This document shows positions 40,926 to 51,277 of a DNA stretch of 64,000 nucleotides, one piece after another; position 1 is the first letter of the stretch; the number at the start of each line of letters is the position of its first letter. A model generated the notes under the pieces. The model was not told where the DNA came from, searched no databases, and saw nothing but the letters and a program-made list of their open reading frames with translations. A program made the position numbers and the translations under genes. Origin of the DNA: Mycolicibacterium moriokaense (GTDB lineage: Bacteria; Actinomycetota; Actinomycetes; Mycobacteriales; Mycobacteriaceae); the NCBI RefSeq assembly GCF_003201655.1, contig NZ_QJJU01000008.1, forward strand, positions 124,001-188,000, read 5' to 3'.

Positions 40926-42344
40926 TTACCTACTCAGGGCAGCAACGGCAGAGGCGAACGCGTCCCCGCGCTGGCCATAGCTGCTGAACTGGTCGAAGGA
41001 CGCACCGGCCGGGGCCAGCAACACGGTGTCTCCGGGGCCGGCCAGGCCGCGGGCGGCGTCGACAACGGCCGTCATGAGGCGAGTCACAGAATCCTCAATG
41101 TCCTCATTGTCCTCAATTTCCCCTTGCACCCCAGAATCCTCCCCCGTCACTACCTCGACGACGGGGACATCCGGGGCGTGTCGCGATAACGCGTCGCGGA
41201 TCAGGGTCTTGTCACGGCCGATCAACACCGCTCCGACCAGCCGATTCCCCACCGCGCTGACCAGTTCGTCGACCGAAGCACCCTTGAGCAGGCCACCGGC
41301 GATCCACACCACCCGCGGGTACGCAGTGATCGACGCCTGCGCCGCGTGTGGATTGGTGGCCTTGGAGTCGTCGACATACGTGACGCCGTCGACGACGTCG
41401 ACCACCTCGGCGCGGTGCCTGCCAACCCGAAACCCGGCAAGCGCCTCGGCGATGGCCTGCGGTGGCACATCCACCGCGCGGGCCAGCGCCGCGGCGGCCA
41501 GCGCATCGAGCGCCCCGACCGGTCCGGCTACCGGGATCGATGCCGCCTCGGCCAGCGCCAGCTGTTCGCCGAACGCGTTGTCGACGAGCACACCGTCGCG
41601 CACACCCAGCTCGCCCTTCGCGGGCTCGCCGAGCCGGAAGCCGACTCGCACCGGCGCGCCAGCGCCTGCCAACAGCCCGGCCGCGACCGGGTCGTCGAGC
41701 CCGACAACGGCCACCCGGCCGTCGAGCACCCGTGCCTTGTCGCGGGCGTAGGCGTCCATCGTGCCGTGCCAGTCGAGGTGGTCCTCCGCGACGTTGAGCA
41801 CGACGCCGGCCTCCGGGCGCAGCGACGGGGCCCAGTGCAGCTGGAAACTCGACAGCTCGACGGCCAGCAGTTCGGCCTGCTGATCCAGGACGTCGAGCAC
41901 GGGGTCGCCGATATTGCCGCACAGCAGCGCGCGGCGACCGGCGGCCACCAGCATCGCGTGCAGCATCGAGGTCGTGGTGGTCTTGCCGTTGGTGCCGGTC
42001 ACCACGAGCCAGCGCCGCGGCGGCCCGTAGCGGCCGGAATTGTCCAACTGCCAAGCCAATTCGACATCCCCCCAGATCGGCACGCCTGCCGCGGAAGCGG
42101 CGGCAAGCACGGGCGCGGTGGGCGGCAAGCCGGGGCTGGTGACGACGAGGTCGTAGTCGGCGATCCGATCGGCGGCGTTGGCCGCGTCGATCACCGCGAC
42201 ACCGGACTGCGCGTACGTGGTCAGCATCGACGGGCTGTCATCGGTCAGCGTGACTCGTGCACCGAGCGGCGTAAGCGCGGCCAGTATCGCGCGACCGGTG
42301 ACGCGGGCGCCTGCGACGAGCACAGCGGCTCCGTAGAGGTCCAC
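40926..42344 (-). CDS. murD: UDP-MurNAc-L-alanine--D-glutamate ligase MurD
   Basis: 472 residues, cytoplasmic, adds D-Glu to the nucleotide precursor. UDP-binding [13 protein letters not shown] near 8, ATP loop [13 protein letters not shown] near 115, [12 protein letters not shown] near 325. Near residue 409 a 9-nt repeat encodes an acidic stretch ([11 protein letters not shown]) not expected in the family. GTG start at 42344, 1 nt after the mraY stop region; ftsW follows after 6 nt. Confidence 0.97.
   Translation of the reverse strand: MDLYGAAVLVAGARVTGRAILAALTPLGARVTLTDDSPSMLTTYAQSGVAVIDAANAADRIADYDLVVTSPGLPPTAPVLAAASAAGVPIWGDVELAWQLDNSGRYGPPRRWLVVTGTNGKTTTTSMLHAMLVAAGRRALLCGNIGDPVLDVLDQQAELLAVELSSFQLHWAPSLRPEAGVVLNVAEDHLDWHGTMDAYARDKARVLDGRVAVVGLDDPVAAGLLAGAGAPVRVGFRLGEPAKGELGVRDGVLVDNAFGEQLALAEAASIPVAGPVGALDALAAAALARAVDVPPQAIAEALAGFRVGRHRAEVVDVVDGVTYVDDSKATNPHAAQASITAYPRVVWIAGGLLKGASVDELVSAVGNRLVGAVLIGRDKTLIRDALSRHAPDVPVVEVVTGEDSGVQGEIEDNEDIEDSVTRLMTAVVDAARGLAGPGDTVLLAPAGASFDQFSSYGQRGDAFASAVAALSR
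41092..41118 (+). repeat. Threefold 9-nt tandem repeat inside murD
   Basis: TCCTCAATG, TCCTCATTG and TCCTCAATT follow each other without gaps. On the coding (minus) strand they give an in-frame acidic run of Glu, Asp, Asn and Ile. The local base composition is AT-rich compared with the rest of murD. Confidence 0.75.
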
Positions 42345-42345
42345 G

Positions 42346-43425
42346 TCAGGCTCCGACGGTCGTCAGCCACTCGCTGTAGAAGAGCGCGACGCCGAGTCCG
42401 CAGGCGATCGCCGTGAGCAACCAGAACCGGATGATGACCGTCGTCTCGGCCCAGCCGACGAGTTCGAAGTGGTGATGGAAGGGCGCCATTCGAAACACCC
42501 GTCGCCCTGTGGTGCGGAACGCCATGATCTGCACGACGACCGACGTGACCTCGGCGACGAACAGTGCACCGAGCACAACCGCAAGCATCTCGGTGCGGCT
42601 GGCCACCGAAAGCCCGGCGATGATGCCGCCGAGAGCCAGCGAGCCGGTGTCGCCCATGAAGATCTTGGCAGGCGCGGCATTCCACCAGAGAAAGCCGATA
42701 CACGCACCGGCCGTTGCCGCCGCGATGATCGCCAGGTCCAGCGGATCGCGGACGTTGTAGCAGCCAAGCCCCGGGCTGTTCGCGCACGCGTTGCGGAACT
42801 GCCAGAACGTGATCAGCACGTAGGCCGCGCACACCATGGCCATCGCCCCTGCGGCAAGCCCGTCCAAGCCGTCGGTGAAATTCACCGCGTTGGACCACGC
42901 GTAAACGATCGTGACGCAGAACAGCACGAAGGCGGCGGGCGCCAAGGTGACCGTGGCGATCTCGCGGACATACGACAGCTCGGCACTGCCCGGCGTCAGG
43001 CCGTCGGCGTTGTGGAATTGCAGCGCAAGTATGCCGAAGAGCACGGCGGCGACCAGAATACCGACGGTCTTGGCTGTCTTGTTGAGGCCGAGATTGCGGG
43101 CCTGCCTGATCTTGATCAGGTCGTCGACGAAACCGACGGCGCCAAGCGATGTAGCAAGGCCGAGCACCAGCCAGCCCGACGCCGACGGCCCGCGGCCGTC
43201 CATCACGATGCCTATCAGCTGGGTGCCCAGGTATCCGGCCCAGATCCCAGCGACGATGGCCACACCACCCATCGACGGTGTGCCGCGCTTCTTGTGGTGG
43301 CTCGGCGGGCCGTCCTCGCGGATCTCGTGCCCGAACCCCTGCCTGGTGAAGAGCCGGATCAGCACCGGCGTGAGAAGAATCGAGACCGTCAGCGCGATGC
43401 CGACGGCGATGAGAATCTGCCTCAT
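42346..43425 (-). CDS. mraY: Phospho-N-acetylmuramoyl-pentapeptide transferase MraY
   Basis: 359-residue integral membrane enzyme making lipid I from UDP-MurNAc-pentapeptide and polyprenyl phosphate. About ten hydrophobic segments. Conserved [12 protein letters not shown] near 43-54, the Asp pair in GFVDDLIKI near 98, [12 protein letters not shown] near 191, [12 protein letters not shown] near 252 and MAPFHHHFE near 317. The ATG overlaps the murF stop by 4 nt. Confidence 0.98.
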   Translation of the reverse strand: MRQILIAVGIALTVSILLTPVLIRLFTRQGFGHEIREDGPPSHHKKRGTPSMGGVAIVAGIWAGYLGTQLIGIVMDGRGPSASGWLVLGLATSLGAVGFVDDLIKIRQARNLGLNKTAKTVGILVAAVLFGILALQFHNADGLTPGSAELSYVREIATVTLAPAAFVLFCVTIVYAWSNAVNFTDGLDGLAAGAMAMVCAAYVLITFWQFRNACANSPGLGCYNVRDPLDLAIIAAATAGACIGFLWWNAAPAKIFMGDTGSLALGGIIAGLSVASRTEMLAVVLGALFVAEVTSVVVQIMAFRTTGRRVFRMAPFHHHFELVGWAETTVIIRFWLLTAIACGLGVALFYSEWLTTVGA

Positions 43426-44957
43426 TCGCGGTGGTCCTGTGCGACCAGTGCTTCGGCCAGGGCGCCGAGCCCTGCCGCATTCGAGGCTTTCACCAGCACC
43501 ACGTCGCCGGCCTGCAGTTCGGCCCGCAACAATGCCAGCGCGGCGTCGGCGTCGGCGACCATGGTGGATTCAGATCCCCACGATCCCTCCATGACCGCCC
43601 CGTGGTGCATGGCGCTCATAGACCTCCCGGTTCCGACGACGACGAGTCGTGACACATCTAATCGCACCGCCAGCCTGCCGATGCGGTCATGCTCGGATAT
43701 TGCATCATCGCCGAGTTCTGCCATCTCGCCGAGCACCGCCCAGCTGCGGCGTTTTCCCGCGGCGGTAGCGGGTGGGCCCCCAGCTTGCGAGGGGAGTGTC
43801 CCGGCTGGGGCTTCTCGAGCCATCCACACCAGCGCCTTCAGCCCGGCCAGCATGGAATCCGGGTTCGCGTTGTACGCGTCGTTGATCACCGTGACGCCAT
43901 CGTCGCGCGTCGCGACCTCCATGCGGTGCCTTGACATCGGACCAGCCGCCGCCAGCGCTGCTGCCACCTGTTCGAGACTGGCGCCGCACTCGACCGCGAC
44001 GGCGGCGGCGCACAGCGCGTTCGACACCTGGTGGTCGCCGTGCACGGCAAGGGCGACATCGGTTTCACCATCGGCGGTATGCAGTGTGAAGCGCGGCCGG
44101 GCCAATTCGTCGAGCGTGACGGGCCCGGCCCACACGTCGGCCCCCTCGGAGCGACCCACTCGCACCACCCGCGCGGCCGTCCGGTCGGCCATCGCGGCCA
44201 CCGCGGTGTCGTCGACGTTGAGGATCACCACCCCGGACGACGGAACAGCCTGCGGCAGTTCGGCTTTCGTCGCAGCGATAGCCTCCCTTGAGCCGAACTC
44301 GCCAAGGTGCGCGGTGCCGACGTTGAGCACCACCGCGATCGACGGCGGCGCAATCTCGGCCAATGCGGCGATGTTGCCAGGGTGGCGCGCCGACATCTCA
44401 AGCACGAGGTAGTCAGTGGACTCCGTCGCACGGAGCACTGTCCACGGATGGCCGAGCTCATTGTTGAAGGAACCGGGCGGTGCGACGACCTCCCCCAGCG
44501 GGGCGAGCACCGCGGCGAGCAGATCCTTCGTCGACGTCTTACCCGACGAGCCCGTGACGCCGACGATGGTCAGCCCACCTTCGACGAGTTCAGCGGCGAC
44601 CGCGGCCGCCAACCGCGCCAGCGCCGCGAGCACCGCGGCACCCGAGCCGTCCGTGTCGTATTCGAGCACGCCGGCCGCAGGGTCACCGGCGGAATCGGGT
44701 TCGACGACGATCGCAGGCACGCCGACCGGCCGCGCCGCCAGCACCACGACGGCGCCCGCGGCAACGGCGGCTTCTGCGAAGTCGTGGCCATCGGAGCGCG
44801 CACCTGGCAACGCCAGGAACAGTCCGCCGGATGTCACTGCCCGCGAATCGAATTCAACGGTTCCAGTGACGCAGGCTGCTGCCGCCTCTTCTGGCGAGAT
44901 GCCGGACAGTTGGCCACCGACGATATCGGCGATCTGGGCGACGGTCAGATCGATCAC
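43422..44957 (-). CDS. murF: UDP-MurNAc-tripeptide--D-Ala-D-Ala ligase MurF
   Basis: 511 residues, cytoplasmic ligase adding D-Ala-D-Ala, the last soluble step. ATP loop [13 protein letters not shown] near 132-144 and [11 protein letters not shown] near 368. Between the central and C-terminal domains it carries a Gly/Pro/Ala stretch (near residues 389-405) encoded by a palindromic segment, described separately. The ATG overlaps the murE stop by 4 nt, and the stop overlaps mraY by 4 nt. Confidence 0.97.
   Translation of the reverse strand: MIDLTVAQIADIVGGQLSGISPEEAAAACVTGTVEFDSRAVTSGGLFLALPGARSDGHDFAEAAVAAGAVVVLAARPVGVPAIVVEPDSAGDPAAGVLEYDTDGSGAAVLAALARLAAAVAAELVEGGLTIVGVTGSSGKTSTKDLLAAVLAPLGEVVAPPGSFNNELGHPWTVLRATESTDYLVLEMSARHPGNIAALAEIAPPSIAVVLNVGTAHLGEFGSREAIAATKAELPQAVPSSGVVILNVDDTAVAAMADRTAARVVRVGRSEGADVWAGPVTLDELARPRFTLHTADGETDVALAVHGDHQVSNALCAAAVAVECGASLEQVAAALAAAGPMSRHRMEVATRDDGVTVINDAYNANPDSMLAGLKALVWMAREAPAGTLPSQAGGPPATAAGKRRSWAVLGEMAELGDDAISEHDRIGRLAVRLDVSRLVVVGTGRSMSAMHHGAVMEGSWGSESTMVADADAALALLRAELQAGDVVLVKASNAAGLGALAEALVAQDHRE
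43774..43813 (-). repeat. Palindromic GC-rich element in frame within murF
   Basis: The minus strand reads GCCCCAGC, then about 19 nt including CTCCCCTCGCAA, then GCTGGGGGC, giving an imperfect stem of about 8 bp. It encodes part of a Gly/Pro-rich stretch of MurF that looks like a linker insertion. It resembles small intergenic mycobacterial palindromes that have been captured in frame; this is inference from shape only. Confidence 0.4.
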
Positions 44958-46483
44958 AGGCAGCGCCCGAGCGCCTCAAGGGAACCCGCTAGTTCCTCAC
45001 GGTCGTCGAACGGCCGGGTCTGGCCGTGGCTGGTCTGGCCGGCCTCATGTCCCTTGCCCGCGATCAGCACGACATCCCCCCGCCGCGCCCACGCCACCGC
45101 GTGGTCGATGGCCTCGCGGCGGTCGCCGATCTCGACCACCTGCGCCCCGCCGCCCGCAGCCGTCGCTCCGGTCATGATCGCGGCCCTGATCGCGGCGGGG
45201 TCCTCGTCGCGGGGATTGTCATCGGTAACCACCACGAGGTCGGCCAGTTCGGCGGCGACACGACCCATCGGCTCACGCTTGCCGGGGTCGCGATTGCCGC
45301 CCGCACCGAACACCACCGCGAGCCTTCCGTCGCCTTGTTCGCGCAGCGTCTCGAGGACCGCGCGAAGTGCACCGGGTTTGTGCGCGTAGTCGACGAGCGC
45401 GAGAAAATCCTGGCCGCGGTCGATCGGCTCCAGCCTGCCGGGCACCGTAGCGCTGTGCAGCCCCGGCGCGGCCTGCTCGGGTGACACCCCGACGGCGTCC
45501 AGCAGTGCTACGGCGAGCAGACAGTTGGCGACGTTATAGCGACCCGGTAGGCCGATCCGCAGCCCGTGATGAACACCCGCCGGGTCGACGGCGAGGAACT
45601 CTTGCGCGCCCAGCTCGACGGTATCGACGTTTTCCACCCGCCAGTCGGCATCGCGTCCGGTCGCGCTCACCGACACCGGGTGATGCGCAAGACGCGCCAT
45701 GTCGCGTCCCGCGTCATCGTCAATACAGATCACGGAAATGCTTGCGTGAGTTGGGGACCCGGGGTCGAACAGCCGTGCCTTGGCGTCGAAGTAGTCCTGC
45801 ATCGTCGGGTGGAAGTCGAGATGGTCCCGCGACAAGTTGGTGAAGCCACCGACCGCGAACTTCACCCCGTCGACGCGGCCAAGTGACAGCGCGTGGCTGG
45901 ATACCTCCATCACCACGGTGTCGACGCCGTTTTCGACCATCACCGCAAGCAGCGCCTGCAGGTCGGGCGCCTCTGGTGTGGTCAGCGCACTGGGCTGATC
46001 GCGTCCGTCGACGCGGACACCGACAGTGCCGATCAGTCCGGCCACCCGGTCCGCCGACCGCAGGCCTGCCTCCGCCAGATAGGTGGTCGTGGTCTTGCCG
46101 GACGTCCCGGTGACTCCGACGACGCGCAGCTGCTCCGACGGATGGCCGTAGACGGTGGCCGCCAACTCGCCAAGGACCGAACGGGGGTCGGGATGAACGA
46201 GTACCGGCACGCCAACGCCGTCACCCATGTGGGCGACGCCGGCGGTGTCGGTGAGCACCGCGACGGCGCCGCGCGCCACCGCATCCGCGGCGTAGCGTCC
46301 GCCGTGCGACGAGTCCCCTGGCAGCGCAGCGAACAGGTCGCCGGGCTGCGCATTCTGGCCCCGCAGGGTAACCCCGGTGACCTGCACGTTCGGCACAATG
46401 ACGCCGTCCACGGGCAACGCAAGCACCTGCTCAGCCAGCCGCCCAAGCGCTTGGCCGACGGGATGGTTGGGACGCAGGTTCAT
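44954..46483 (-). CDS. murE: UDP-MurNAc-L-Ala-D-Glu--meso-DAP ligase MurE
   Basis: 509 residues, cytoplasmic, adds the third residue of the stem peptide. ATP loop [14 protein letters not shown] near 112-125. The specificity motif DNPRDEDP near 416 is that of meso-diaminopimelate-adding enzymes, matching mycobacterial peptidoglycan. ATG start at 46483, about 63 nt after pbpB, so a promoter or processing site could lie between them. The stop overlaps murF. Confidence 0.98.
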   Translation of the reverse strand: MNLRPNHPVGQALGRLAEQVLALPVDGVIVPNVQVTGVTLRGQNAQPGDLFAALPGDSSHGGRYAADAVARGAVAVLTDTAGVAHMGDGVGVPVLVHPDPRSVLGELAATVYGHPSEQLRVVGVTGTSGKTTTTYLAEAGLRSADRVAGLIGTVGVRVDGRDQPSALTTPEAPDLQALLAVMVENGVDTVVMEVSSHALSLGRVDGVKFAVGGFTNLSRDHLDFHPTMQDYFDAKARLFDPGSPTHASISVICIDDDAGRDMARLAHHPVSVSATGRDADWRVENVDTVELGAQEFLAVDPAGVHHGLRIGLPGRYNVANCLLAVALLDAVGVSPEQAAPGLHSATVPGRLEPIDRGQDFLALVDYAHKPGALRAVLETLREQGDGRLAVVFGAGGNRDPGKREPMGRVAAELADLVVVTDDNPRDEDPAAIRAAIMTGATAAGGGAQVVEIGDRREAIDHAVAWARRGDVVLIAGKGHEAGQTSHGQTRPFDDREELAGSLEALGRCL

Positions 46484-46546
46484 GGCGATGACACAGTACC
46501 GGCCCGTCAGGGACGTTTCCCCGCTCGCGGCTGGCGGCTCCCCGGT

Positions 46547-48472
46547 TCAGGCGGCTTGAAGTGTCAGCGGCGGGCCCGGGTCCGGTGACAGCGGCACGTT
46601 CTCCCGCTGCAACAGCCAGGCGGCGATGTTGTGGAACAGCGGAGCCATCGTGGTGCCCGGCAGGCCTTCCGCGGTGTGCTGCGGGTTGTCGGCCATGACG
46701 CCGATGACGTAGCGGGGGTCATCGGTGGGCGCCATGCCCGCGAACGTTACCCAGTAGACGTTGTCGTAGTAGCACCCGCAGCCGGGGTTGATCTGCTGTG
46801 CCGTGCCGGTCTTTCCAGAAATCTGATAGCCATCGACCGCAGCCAGCGGCCCGGTGCCCTGCTGATCGCCCCTCGGATCGCGTTGCACCGTTGCGCGCAA
46901 CATCTCCCGCACCGTCTTCGCCGTTTCCGGCGACACCACCCGCACGCCCTCCGGCCGCGGCTCGTCGGTGCGGCTGCCGTCGGCGCGCACGGTGGTCTTG
47001 ATGATCCGGGGCGGGATGCGCACACCGTCGTTGGCGATCGCCTGGTACATGCCCGTCATCTGCAGCAGCGTCATCGAAAGGCCTTGGCCGATAGGCAGGT
47101 TGGCGAATGTGCTGGCGGACCACTGGTCGATCGGCGGCACCAGCCCTTCGCTCTCGCCCGGCAGCCCGACTCCGGTGCGCTGACCGAGACCGAACTTGTC
47201 GAGCATCTCGGAATAGCGTTGCGGGCCGATGCGCTGCGCGAGCATCAGTGTGCCGACGTTCGACGACTTACCGAAGATCCCTGTGGTCGTGTACGGCATC
47301 ACGCCGTGCTCCCACGCGTCATGCACACTGACGCCGCCCATGTCGATCTCGCCGGGGACCTGAAGTACCTCATCGGGGCTCGAAAGGCCAAACTCGATCA
47401 GCGAGGCGGCGGTGACGATTTTGTTCACCGAGCCCGGCTCGTATGGCGACGACACCGACAGGTTGCCGAGTTCCCGATTCTCCTGACGGCCGATGTCCTG
47501 GCTCGGGTCGAACGTGTTGTCGTTCGACATCGCCAGCACCTCACCGGTTTTCGCGTCGAGCACAACAGCCGAGATGTTCTTTGCGCCGGAGGCGTTCTTG
47601 GCCTGCTGCACCTGCTGCTGGACGTAGAACTGGATGTCGTCGTCCAGAGTCAGCATCACCGTCCCACCGTCGACCGCGTCGTGCCGGTTGCGGTAGCTAC
47701 CGGGGATCACCACGCCGTCGGAGCCGCGGTCGTAGGTGAGCGAACCGTCGGTGCCCGCCAACGAGGCGTCGAGCGAATCCTCAAGCCCGAGAAGGCCGTG
47801 GCCGTCCCAGTCGATTCCGCCGACGATGTTGGCCGCAAGCGATCCGCCGGGATACTGGCGCATGTCCTGGCGCTCGGAACCGACTTCGGGGAACTTGGTG
47901 ATGATCGCGTCGGCGACGGCAGGGTCTACCGCGCGCGCGAGGTAGACGAAAGAGTCGTTGCTGGTGAGTTTCTTCAGCACGGTGTTGGTATCGGGTTTGT
48001 TATTCAGCCGCAACGCGATTTCGGCGGCGATGTCGCGCAGTCTGCGTTCGGGGTCGGGCGCCGCCGACGTCTTCGCCTTGGCATCGGCCAGCTGCTTGCG
48101 GATCTTGACCGGCTGGAAGGTCAGCGCTCTTGCCTCGATTGTGAATGCGAGCTTGTCGTTGTTGCGGTCGACGATAGACCCGCGCACGGCCTTCTCCACG
48201 TCGGTGACCTTGAGCTGACCCGCCGCCTCGGCCCGCAGGCCCGCAGCGCGGGGCACCTGCAGGCTGAACAGCTGACCAACGGCAACCAGCAATACCAGGA
48301 AGATGACGGCGTTGCCCGCCCTGTGCCGGAATACGAAAGATGCACTACGCAAACCACTTTCGGCCATCGGCTCGCGGATCCGCCTCGCCCGCGCCGAGCG
48401 CTCCTGTGTGGGTTGTGCCTTGCGCGCCTTCGGCTTTCCGCGGCCACCGCCCCGGTTATCGTTGCGGCTCAT
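46547..48472 (-). CDS. pbpB: Septal transpeptidase PBP3 (PbpB/FtsI)
   Basis: 641 residues. A basic cytoplasmic N-terminus and one membrane helix (AVIFLVLLVAVGQLFSLQV near 60-78) precede a PBP dimerisation domain (GSIVDRNNDKLAF near 99) and the transpeptidase domain with SVNK (SxxK) near 345, SSN near 402 and KTGTAQ near 552. It crosslinks septal peptidoglycan, together with FtsW. The ATG ([10 protein letters not shown]) overlaps the FtsL-like gene stop by 4 nt. The stretch of variable genes (including a PE_PGRS gene) found beside pbpB in M. tuberculosis is absent here. Confidence 0.97.
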   Translation of the reverse strand: MSRNDNRGGGRGKPKARKAQPTQERSARARRIREPMAESGLRSASFVFRHRAGNAVIFLVLLVAVGQLFSLQVPRAAGLRAEAAGQLKVTDVEKAVRGSIVDRNNDKLAFTIEARALTFQPVKIRKQLADAKAKTSAAPDPERRLRDIAAEIALRLNNKPDTNTVLKKLTSNDSFVYLARAVDPAVADAIITKFPEVGSERQDMRQYPGGSLAANIVGGIDWDGHGLLGLEDSLDASLAGTDGSLTYDRGSDGVVIPGSYRNRHDAVDGGTVMLTLDDDIQFYVQQQVQQAKNASGAKNISAVVLDAKTGEVLAMSNDNTFDPSQDIGRQENRELGNLSVSSPYEPGSVNKIVTAASLIEFGLSSPDEVLQVPGEIDMGGVSVHDAWEHGVMPYTTTGIFGKSSNVGTLMLAQRIGPQRYSEMLDKFGLGQRTGVGLPGESEGLVPPIDQWSASTFANLPIGQGLSMTLLQMTGMYQAIANDGVRIPPRIIKTTVRADGSRTDEPRPEGVRVVSPETAKTVREMLRATVQRDPRGDQQGTGPLAAVDGYQISGKTGTAQQINPGCGCYYDNVYWVTFAGMAPTDDPRYVIGVMADNPQHTAEGLPGTTMAPLFHNIAAWLLQRENVPLSPDPGPPLTLQAA

Positions 48473-49425
48473 GCGGGTGCGCCGGGAAGCGGCGCGGCCG
48501 CGGGTGGAGCTGCTGCGGGGATGTCCGTCGGCGGGGGCACATCCACCGGGCCAACCGCGGGGACCTGCCCAGTGACGGCGTGCGGAACCTCGACACCGGG
48601 TGCAGCGGCCAGCGGTGCTGCGGGCGTCACCGCCATCGGGCGCTCGACGCCGGGCAACGGAGTGGGTGCCAGCGGAGCCCTGGGCGGCACGCGGACGGTG
48701 AGCTCGCGCGGCTCCACGACGCGCGGCGCGGGCGCGGGCGGCGGCAACGGCGGCCCTTCCTCGGGCAGCGGAGTATTCAGCGGCGGCGGGGCCACCCCCT
48801 GGGCGGGTTTGGGTGTGCCGATCACAACCCACTTGCCCGACGCGTCCTGCACCAGGTGCGCGGTGTCCCTTGACGGGATCATGCCAAGGTTGCGGGCCGC
48901 TTCGGCCAGCGCAGGCGCGGCCTGAGCCTCGAGCACCTGACGTTCCAGCGCTTCCTTCTGCTGCAAGAGCGCCTGATTGGTCTCTCGTGCGTGTCCCAAC
49001 TGGTAGGAACGCTCCGCGGCATCCGTCGACAGCCAAAGCGTGACGCCGAGGCCGACGCCGAGCGACCCGATCACAAGCACCACAAACGGCACCCTCGCCA
49101 CCAGGGCACGCGGGTCCAGCTCGATCGAGGCCAGCTTGACGATGATCCGCTCACGCAGTGGCGGCCGGACAACCTTGGGCGCCTTCGCCTTTCGAGCCTT
49201 TGCTCGCGCCTTGGCCTGGCTGGCGTTCTTCGGCCTTGCCGGTCCGTCGGTTGGCCGAGGGAACGGGTTGGTCGCCGGCGCCGAGTGCTGCGGGCGCTGC
49301 TCACGCGGCGGCTTGCGCTTGCGCGGCGGCGCGTCGGCGGGGCGACGGGTGGTGTTACGGCTCGTGCGACGGGGCTCGTCGCCTCCGCGAACCGGTGTTG
49401 GACGCTTGGCCTGCTTGGGCTTCAT
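48469..49425 (-). CDS. FtsL-like division protein, proline-rich (Rv2164c-like)
   Basis: 318 residues. A Lys/Arg/Pro-rich cytoplasmic N-terminus (about 100 residues) precedes a membrane helix ([21 protein letters not shown] near 112-132), a short coiled coil with leucine heptads ([19 protein letters not shown] near 150-168), then [14 protein letters not shown] near 184 and a Pro/Ala-rich extracytoplasmic tail of 110 residues. The layout and position between rsmH and pbpB are those of FtsL; the M. tuberculosis protein has been treated as FtsL. Overlaps both neighbours by 4 nt. Confidence 0.9.
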   Translation of the reverse strand: MKPKQAKRPTPVRGGDEPRRTSRNTTRRPADAPPRKRKPPREQRPQHSAPATNPFPRPTDGPARPKNASQAKARAKARKAKAPKVVRPPLRERIIVKLASIELDPRALVARVPFVVLVIGSLGVGLGVTLWLSTDAAERSYQLGHARETNQALLQQKEALERQVLEAQAAPALAEAARNLGMIPSRDTAHLVQDASGKWVVIGTPKPAQGVAPPPLNTPLPEEGPPLPPPAPAPRVVEPRELTVRVPPRAPLAPTPLPGVERPMAVTPAAPLAAAPGVEVPHAVTGQVPAVGPVDVPPPTDIPAAAPPAAAPLPGAPA

Positions 49426-50408
49426 CGGTATACCCCAACCTTTTCCAGTGCCCGTAGCCGCACGGACGCGCTACGCGGATTGAGTTCGATCTCCTCGGGG
49501 CCCGCACGCTCGGCTCCGCGGGTCAGTGCGACGAATTCCGGCCCGTGGCCGGGTAACTCGATAGGAAGGTCTTGCGGGGTACGTGATGCGGTTGCGGCGG
49601 CGAATTGGTTCTTGACGATGCGGTCTTCAAGGGATTGATAGGCCATCACGACGATTCGGCCGCCGGGAGCCAATGCGCCGAGGGCCGCGGGAATCGCGTC
49701 ACGCAACGAGTCCAGTTCGCCATTGACGACGATGCGCAGCGCCTGGAACGTGCGCTTGGCCGGATGCCCGCCGGTGCGCCGGGCCGGCGCGGGGATTGCC
49801 TCATATAACAGCTCGACCAGCTCGGAAGTGGTGGAGAACGGCCGTTGCGCACGTCGCCGGACGATCTGCTTGGCGATGCGGCTCGCGAAACGCTCCTCGC
49901 CGAACTCCCGCAGCGCCCGGGACAGCGCCTTCTCCTCGTAGGTGTTGAGGACCTCCGCTGCGGTGAGCTCCGCATCAGGATCCATCCGCATGTCCAGTGG
50001 CGCATCGGCTGAATAGGAGAAGCCGCGCTCGGTGCGGTCGAGTTGCATCGATGACACCCCGAGGTCGAACAGGATCCCGTCAACTTTGTCTGCCCAGTAA
50101 CCGGTCTCGGTCAGCACGCTCTCGATACCGTCGTAACGGGTGCGGACCAGCATGACTCGCTCGCCGAACCCCTCAAGGCGCTCGCCGGCGATCCACAAGG
50201 CGTTTGGATCGCGATCCAGCCCGATCACGCGCAAGCCGGGAAACTCGGCGAGGAAGCGTTCGGAGTGCCCACCCGCGCCGAGTGTTGCGTCGACGAGAAC
50301 CGCACCGGTGCCGTCCGTGTTCTGTCGGGTGAGTGCCGGAGTCAGCAGCTCGACGCAGCGGTCGAGCAAGACGGGAACGTGTCCGTGATCGCCGGAGCGC
50401 TGGGCCAT
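49422..50408 (-). CDS. rsmH: 16S rRNA (cytosine1402-N4)-methyltransferase RsmH (MraW)
   Basis: 328 residues, SAM-dependent methylation of C1402 in the ribosomal decoding site. Motif [16 protein letters not shown] near 39, DRDPNAL near 64, [12 protein letters not shown] near 113, [15 protein letters not shown] near 127 and a C-terminal KPLVxxx equivalent are family-typical. The ATG at 50408 has GGAGG at 7-nt spacing. It lies in the mraZ-rsmH-ftsL-pbpB order, 133 nt after mraZ; that gap can fold into a structured leader. Confidence 0.97.
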   Translation of the reverse strand: MAQRSGDHGHVPVLLDRCVELLTPALTRQNTDGTGAVLVDATLGAGGHSERFLAEFPGLRVIGLDRDPNALWIAGERLEGFGERVMLVRTRYDGIESVLTETGYWADKVDGILFDLGVSSMQLDRTERGFSYSADAPLDMRMDPDAELTAAEVLNTYEEKALSRALREFGEERFASRIAKQIVRRRAQRPFSTTSELVELLYEAIPAPARRTGGHPAKRTFQALRIVVNGELDSLRDAIPAALGALAPGGRIVVMAYQSLEDRIVKNQFAAATASRTPQDLPIELPGHGPEFVALTRGAERAGPEEIELNPRSASVRLRALEKVGVYR

Positions 50409-50541
50409 CGCAATTCCTCCGGTGAGGGCCCCTGCACCGAGGTCCCTGTCCGAGAACCCGGACCTGACGTTGGGGAAGTACGCCAGGGCCGGTTCGGACA
50501 GAGGCCACGATGCACGGGCAACGTGCCTGTCGGCCGCCGAA
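50409..50541 (-). ncRNA. mraW-motif-like structured leader of rsmH
   Basis: The 133 nt between mraZ and rsmH contain a long-range 8-bp pairing, CTGTCCGA (minus strand, from 50501 down) with TCGGACAG (ending at 50446), enclosing about 40 nt. A second short stem, CGGTG with CACCG, sits just before GGAGG. A conserved mraW RNA motif is described in actinobacterial rsmH leaders; position and pairing agree, but I could not score a model. Confidence 0.55.
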
Positions 50542-50973
50542 TCAGATGATGTCGTGCAGAGCTTCATCGGTGGCCGCGGAGAAGTTCTCTTCATGGGTCT
50601 GCTGGTACGACTGCCATGCGTCGGCGTCCCAGATCTCCAGGTAGTCAACCGATCCGATCACCACGCACTCCTTGGAAAGGTTGGCGTAGCGGCGGTGGTC
50701 GGCTGACAACGTGATCCGGCCTTGGGTGTCGGGATGCTGCTCGTCGGTGGCTGCGGCCAGGTTACGCAGGAACGCGCGGGCCTCCGGATTGCTCCGCGAC
50801 GCCTGCGACGCTCGCCGGGCCACCTTTTCGAACTCGGCGCGCGGGTAGACGGCCAGGCTGTGATCTTGGCTCTTGGTGACCATCAACCCTCCTGCCAGCG
50901 CGTCGCGGAACTTGGCGGGCAGTGTGAGCCGCCCCTTGTCGTCGAGCTTCGGCGTGTAGGTGCCGAGAAACAT
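50542..50973 (-). CDS. mraZ: Transcriptional regulator MraZ
   Basis: 143 residues, SpoVT/AbrB-type double barrel; the DXXXR motifs are visible ([16 protein letters not shown] near 8-23 and [15 protein letters not shown] near 80-94). MraZ binds TGGG repeats before its own gene and controls the dcw operon. It is the first gene of the mraZ-rsmH-ftsL run. The ATG fits the family start ([14 protein letters not shown]). Upstream TGGGG repeats at 10-nt spacing are described separately. Confidence 0.97.
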   Translation of the reverse strand: MFLGTYTPKLDDKGRLTLPAKFRDALAGGLMVTKSQDHSLAVYPRAEFEKVARRASQASRSNPEARAFLRNLAAATDEQHPDTQGRITLSADHRRYANLSKECVVIGSVDYLEIWDADAWQSYQQTHEENFSAATDEALHDII

Positions 50974-51028
50974 CCCGCCAACCTCCCGCCAACCTGCCTA
51001 ACAACAGAGCCCCGGTCGCTCCGTTGTC

Positions 51029-51053
51029 CGCCACTTTACCCCACAATCCCCCA
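51029..51053 (-). promoter_or_regulatory. MraZ-box-like repeats upstream of mraZ
   Basis: On the minus strand TGGGG-GATTG-TGGGG-TAAAG-TGGCG gives three repeats with exact 10-nt spacing, the pattern described for MraZ operators (TGGGN repeated with 5-nt gaps). They lie 56-80 nt upstream of the mraZ ATG, a place suited to autoregulation. Confidence 0.7.
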
Positions 51054-51181
51054 CATCGCTCCATTTGATAGCAAAAGTTGACCGTGCGTCCCCACTACGC
51101 CCCCTGATCCAGGTGTTTTCCCCCGCCTAGAAGCAAGTGCCGATGGTCGCCACCAGGTAAAACCCCAGGTAGACACCGTCG

Positions 51182-51206
51182 AGGGGCTCAGTGGGGCGGT
51201 GTGGGG
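51182..51206 (+). promoter_or_regulatory. Second, oppositely oriented MraZ-box-like repeat set
   Basis: On the plus strand AGGGG-CTCAG-TGGGG-CGGTG-TGGGG repeats the same 10-nt period, about 150 nt from the first set and pointing the other way. Its role is unknown: a distal MraZ site could allow looping, or the match could be chance in G-rich DNA. Confidence 0.5.
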
Positions 51207-51230
51207 AGAATTCGCGACACGCTTGCGCAC

Positions 51231-51261
51231 AAAAAAGGGGCAGCCCGTCGCGGGCTACCCC
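51231..51261 (-). terminator. Intrinsic terminator after the DUF3040 gene
   Basis: On the minus strand GGGGTAGCCCG-CGA-CGGGCTGCCCC is a near-perfect 11-bp stem (one mismatch) followed by six T. It lies 17 nt after the DUF3040 stop and insulates the mraZ promoter from read-through. Such U-tract terminators are uncommon in mycobacteria. Confidence 0.85.
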
Positions 51262-51277
51262 TCGGCTCGATACCGGC

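Larger units (their letters stand above)
50974..51277. other. mraZ promoter region (304 nt) with opposed TGGGG repeat sets
   Basis: No gene is seen. It contains the mraZ promoter, three TGGGG-like repeats on the minus strand (51029-51053), another set on the plus strand (51182-51206), a 7-bp direct repeat TACCTGG (minus strand, 12 nt apart, about 51147-51165) and an intrinsic terminator for the DUF3040 gene at the far end. Confidence 0.6.

Noticed and set aside
46631..48925. Long plus-strand open frame of 764 codons across pbpB
   Set aside because: Antisense shadow of pbpB and the FtsL-like gene, both of which carry all family motifs.
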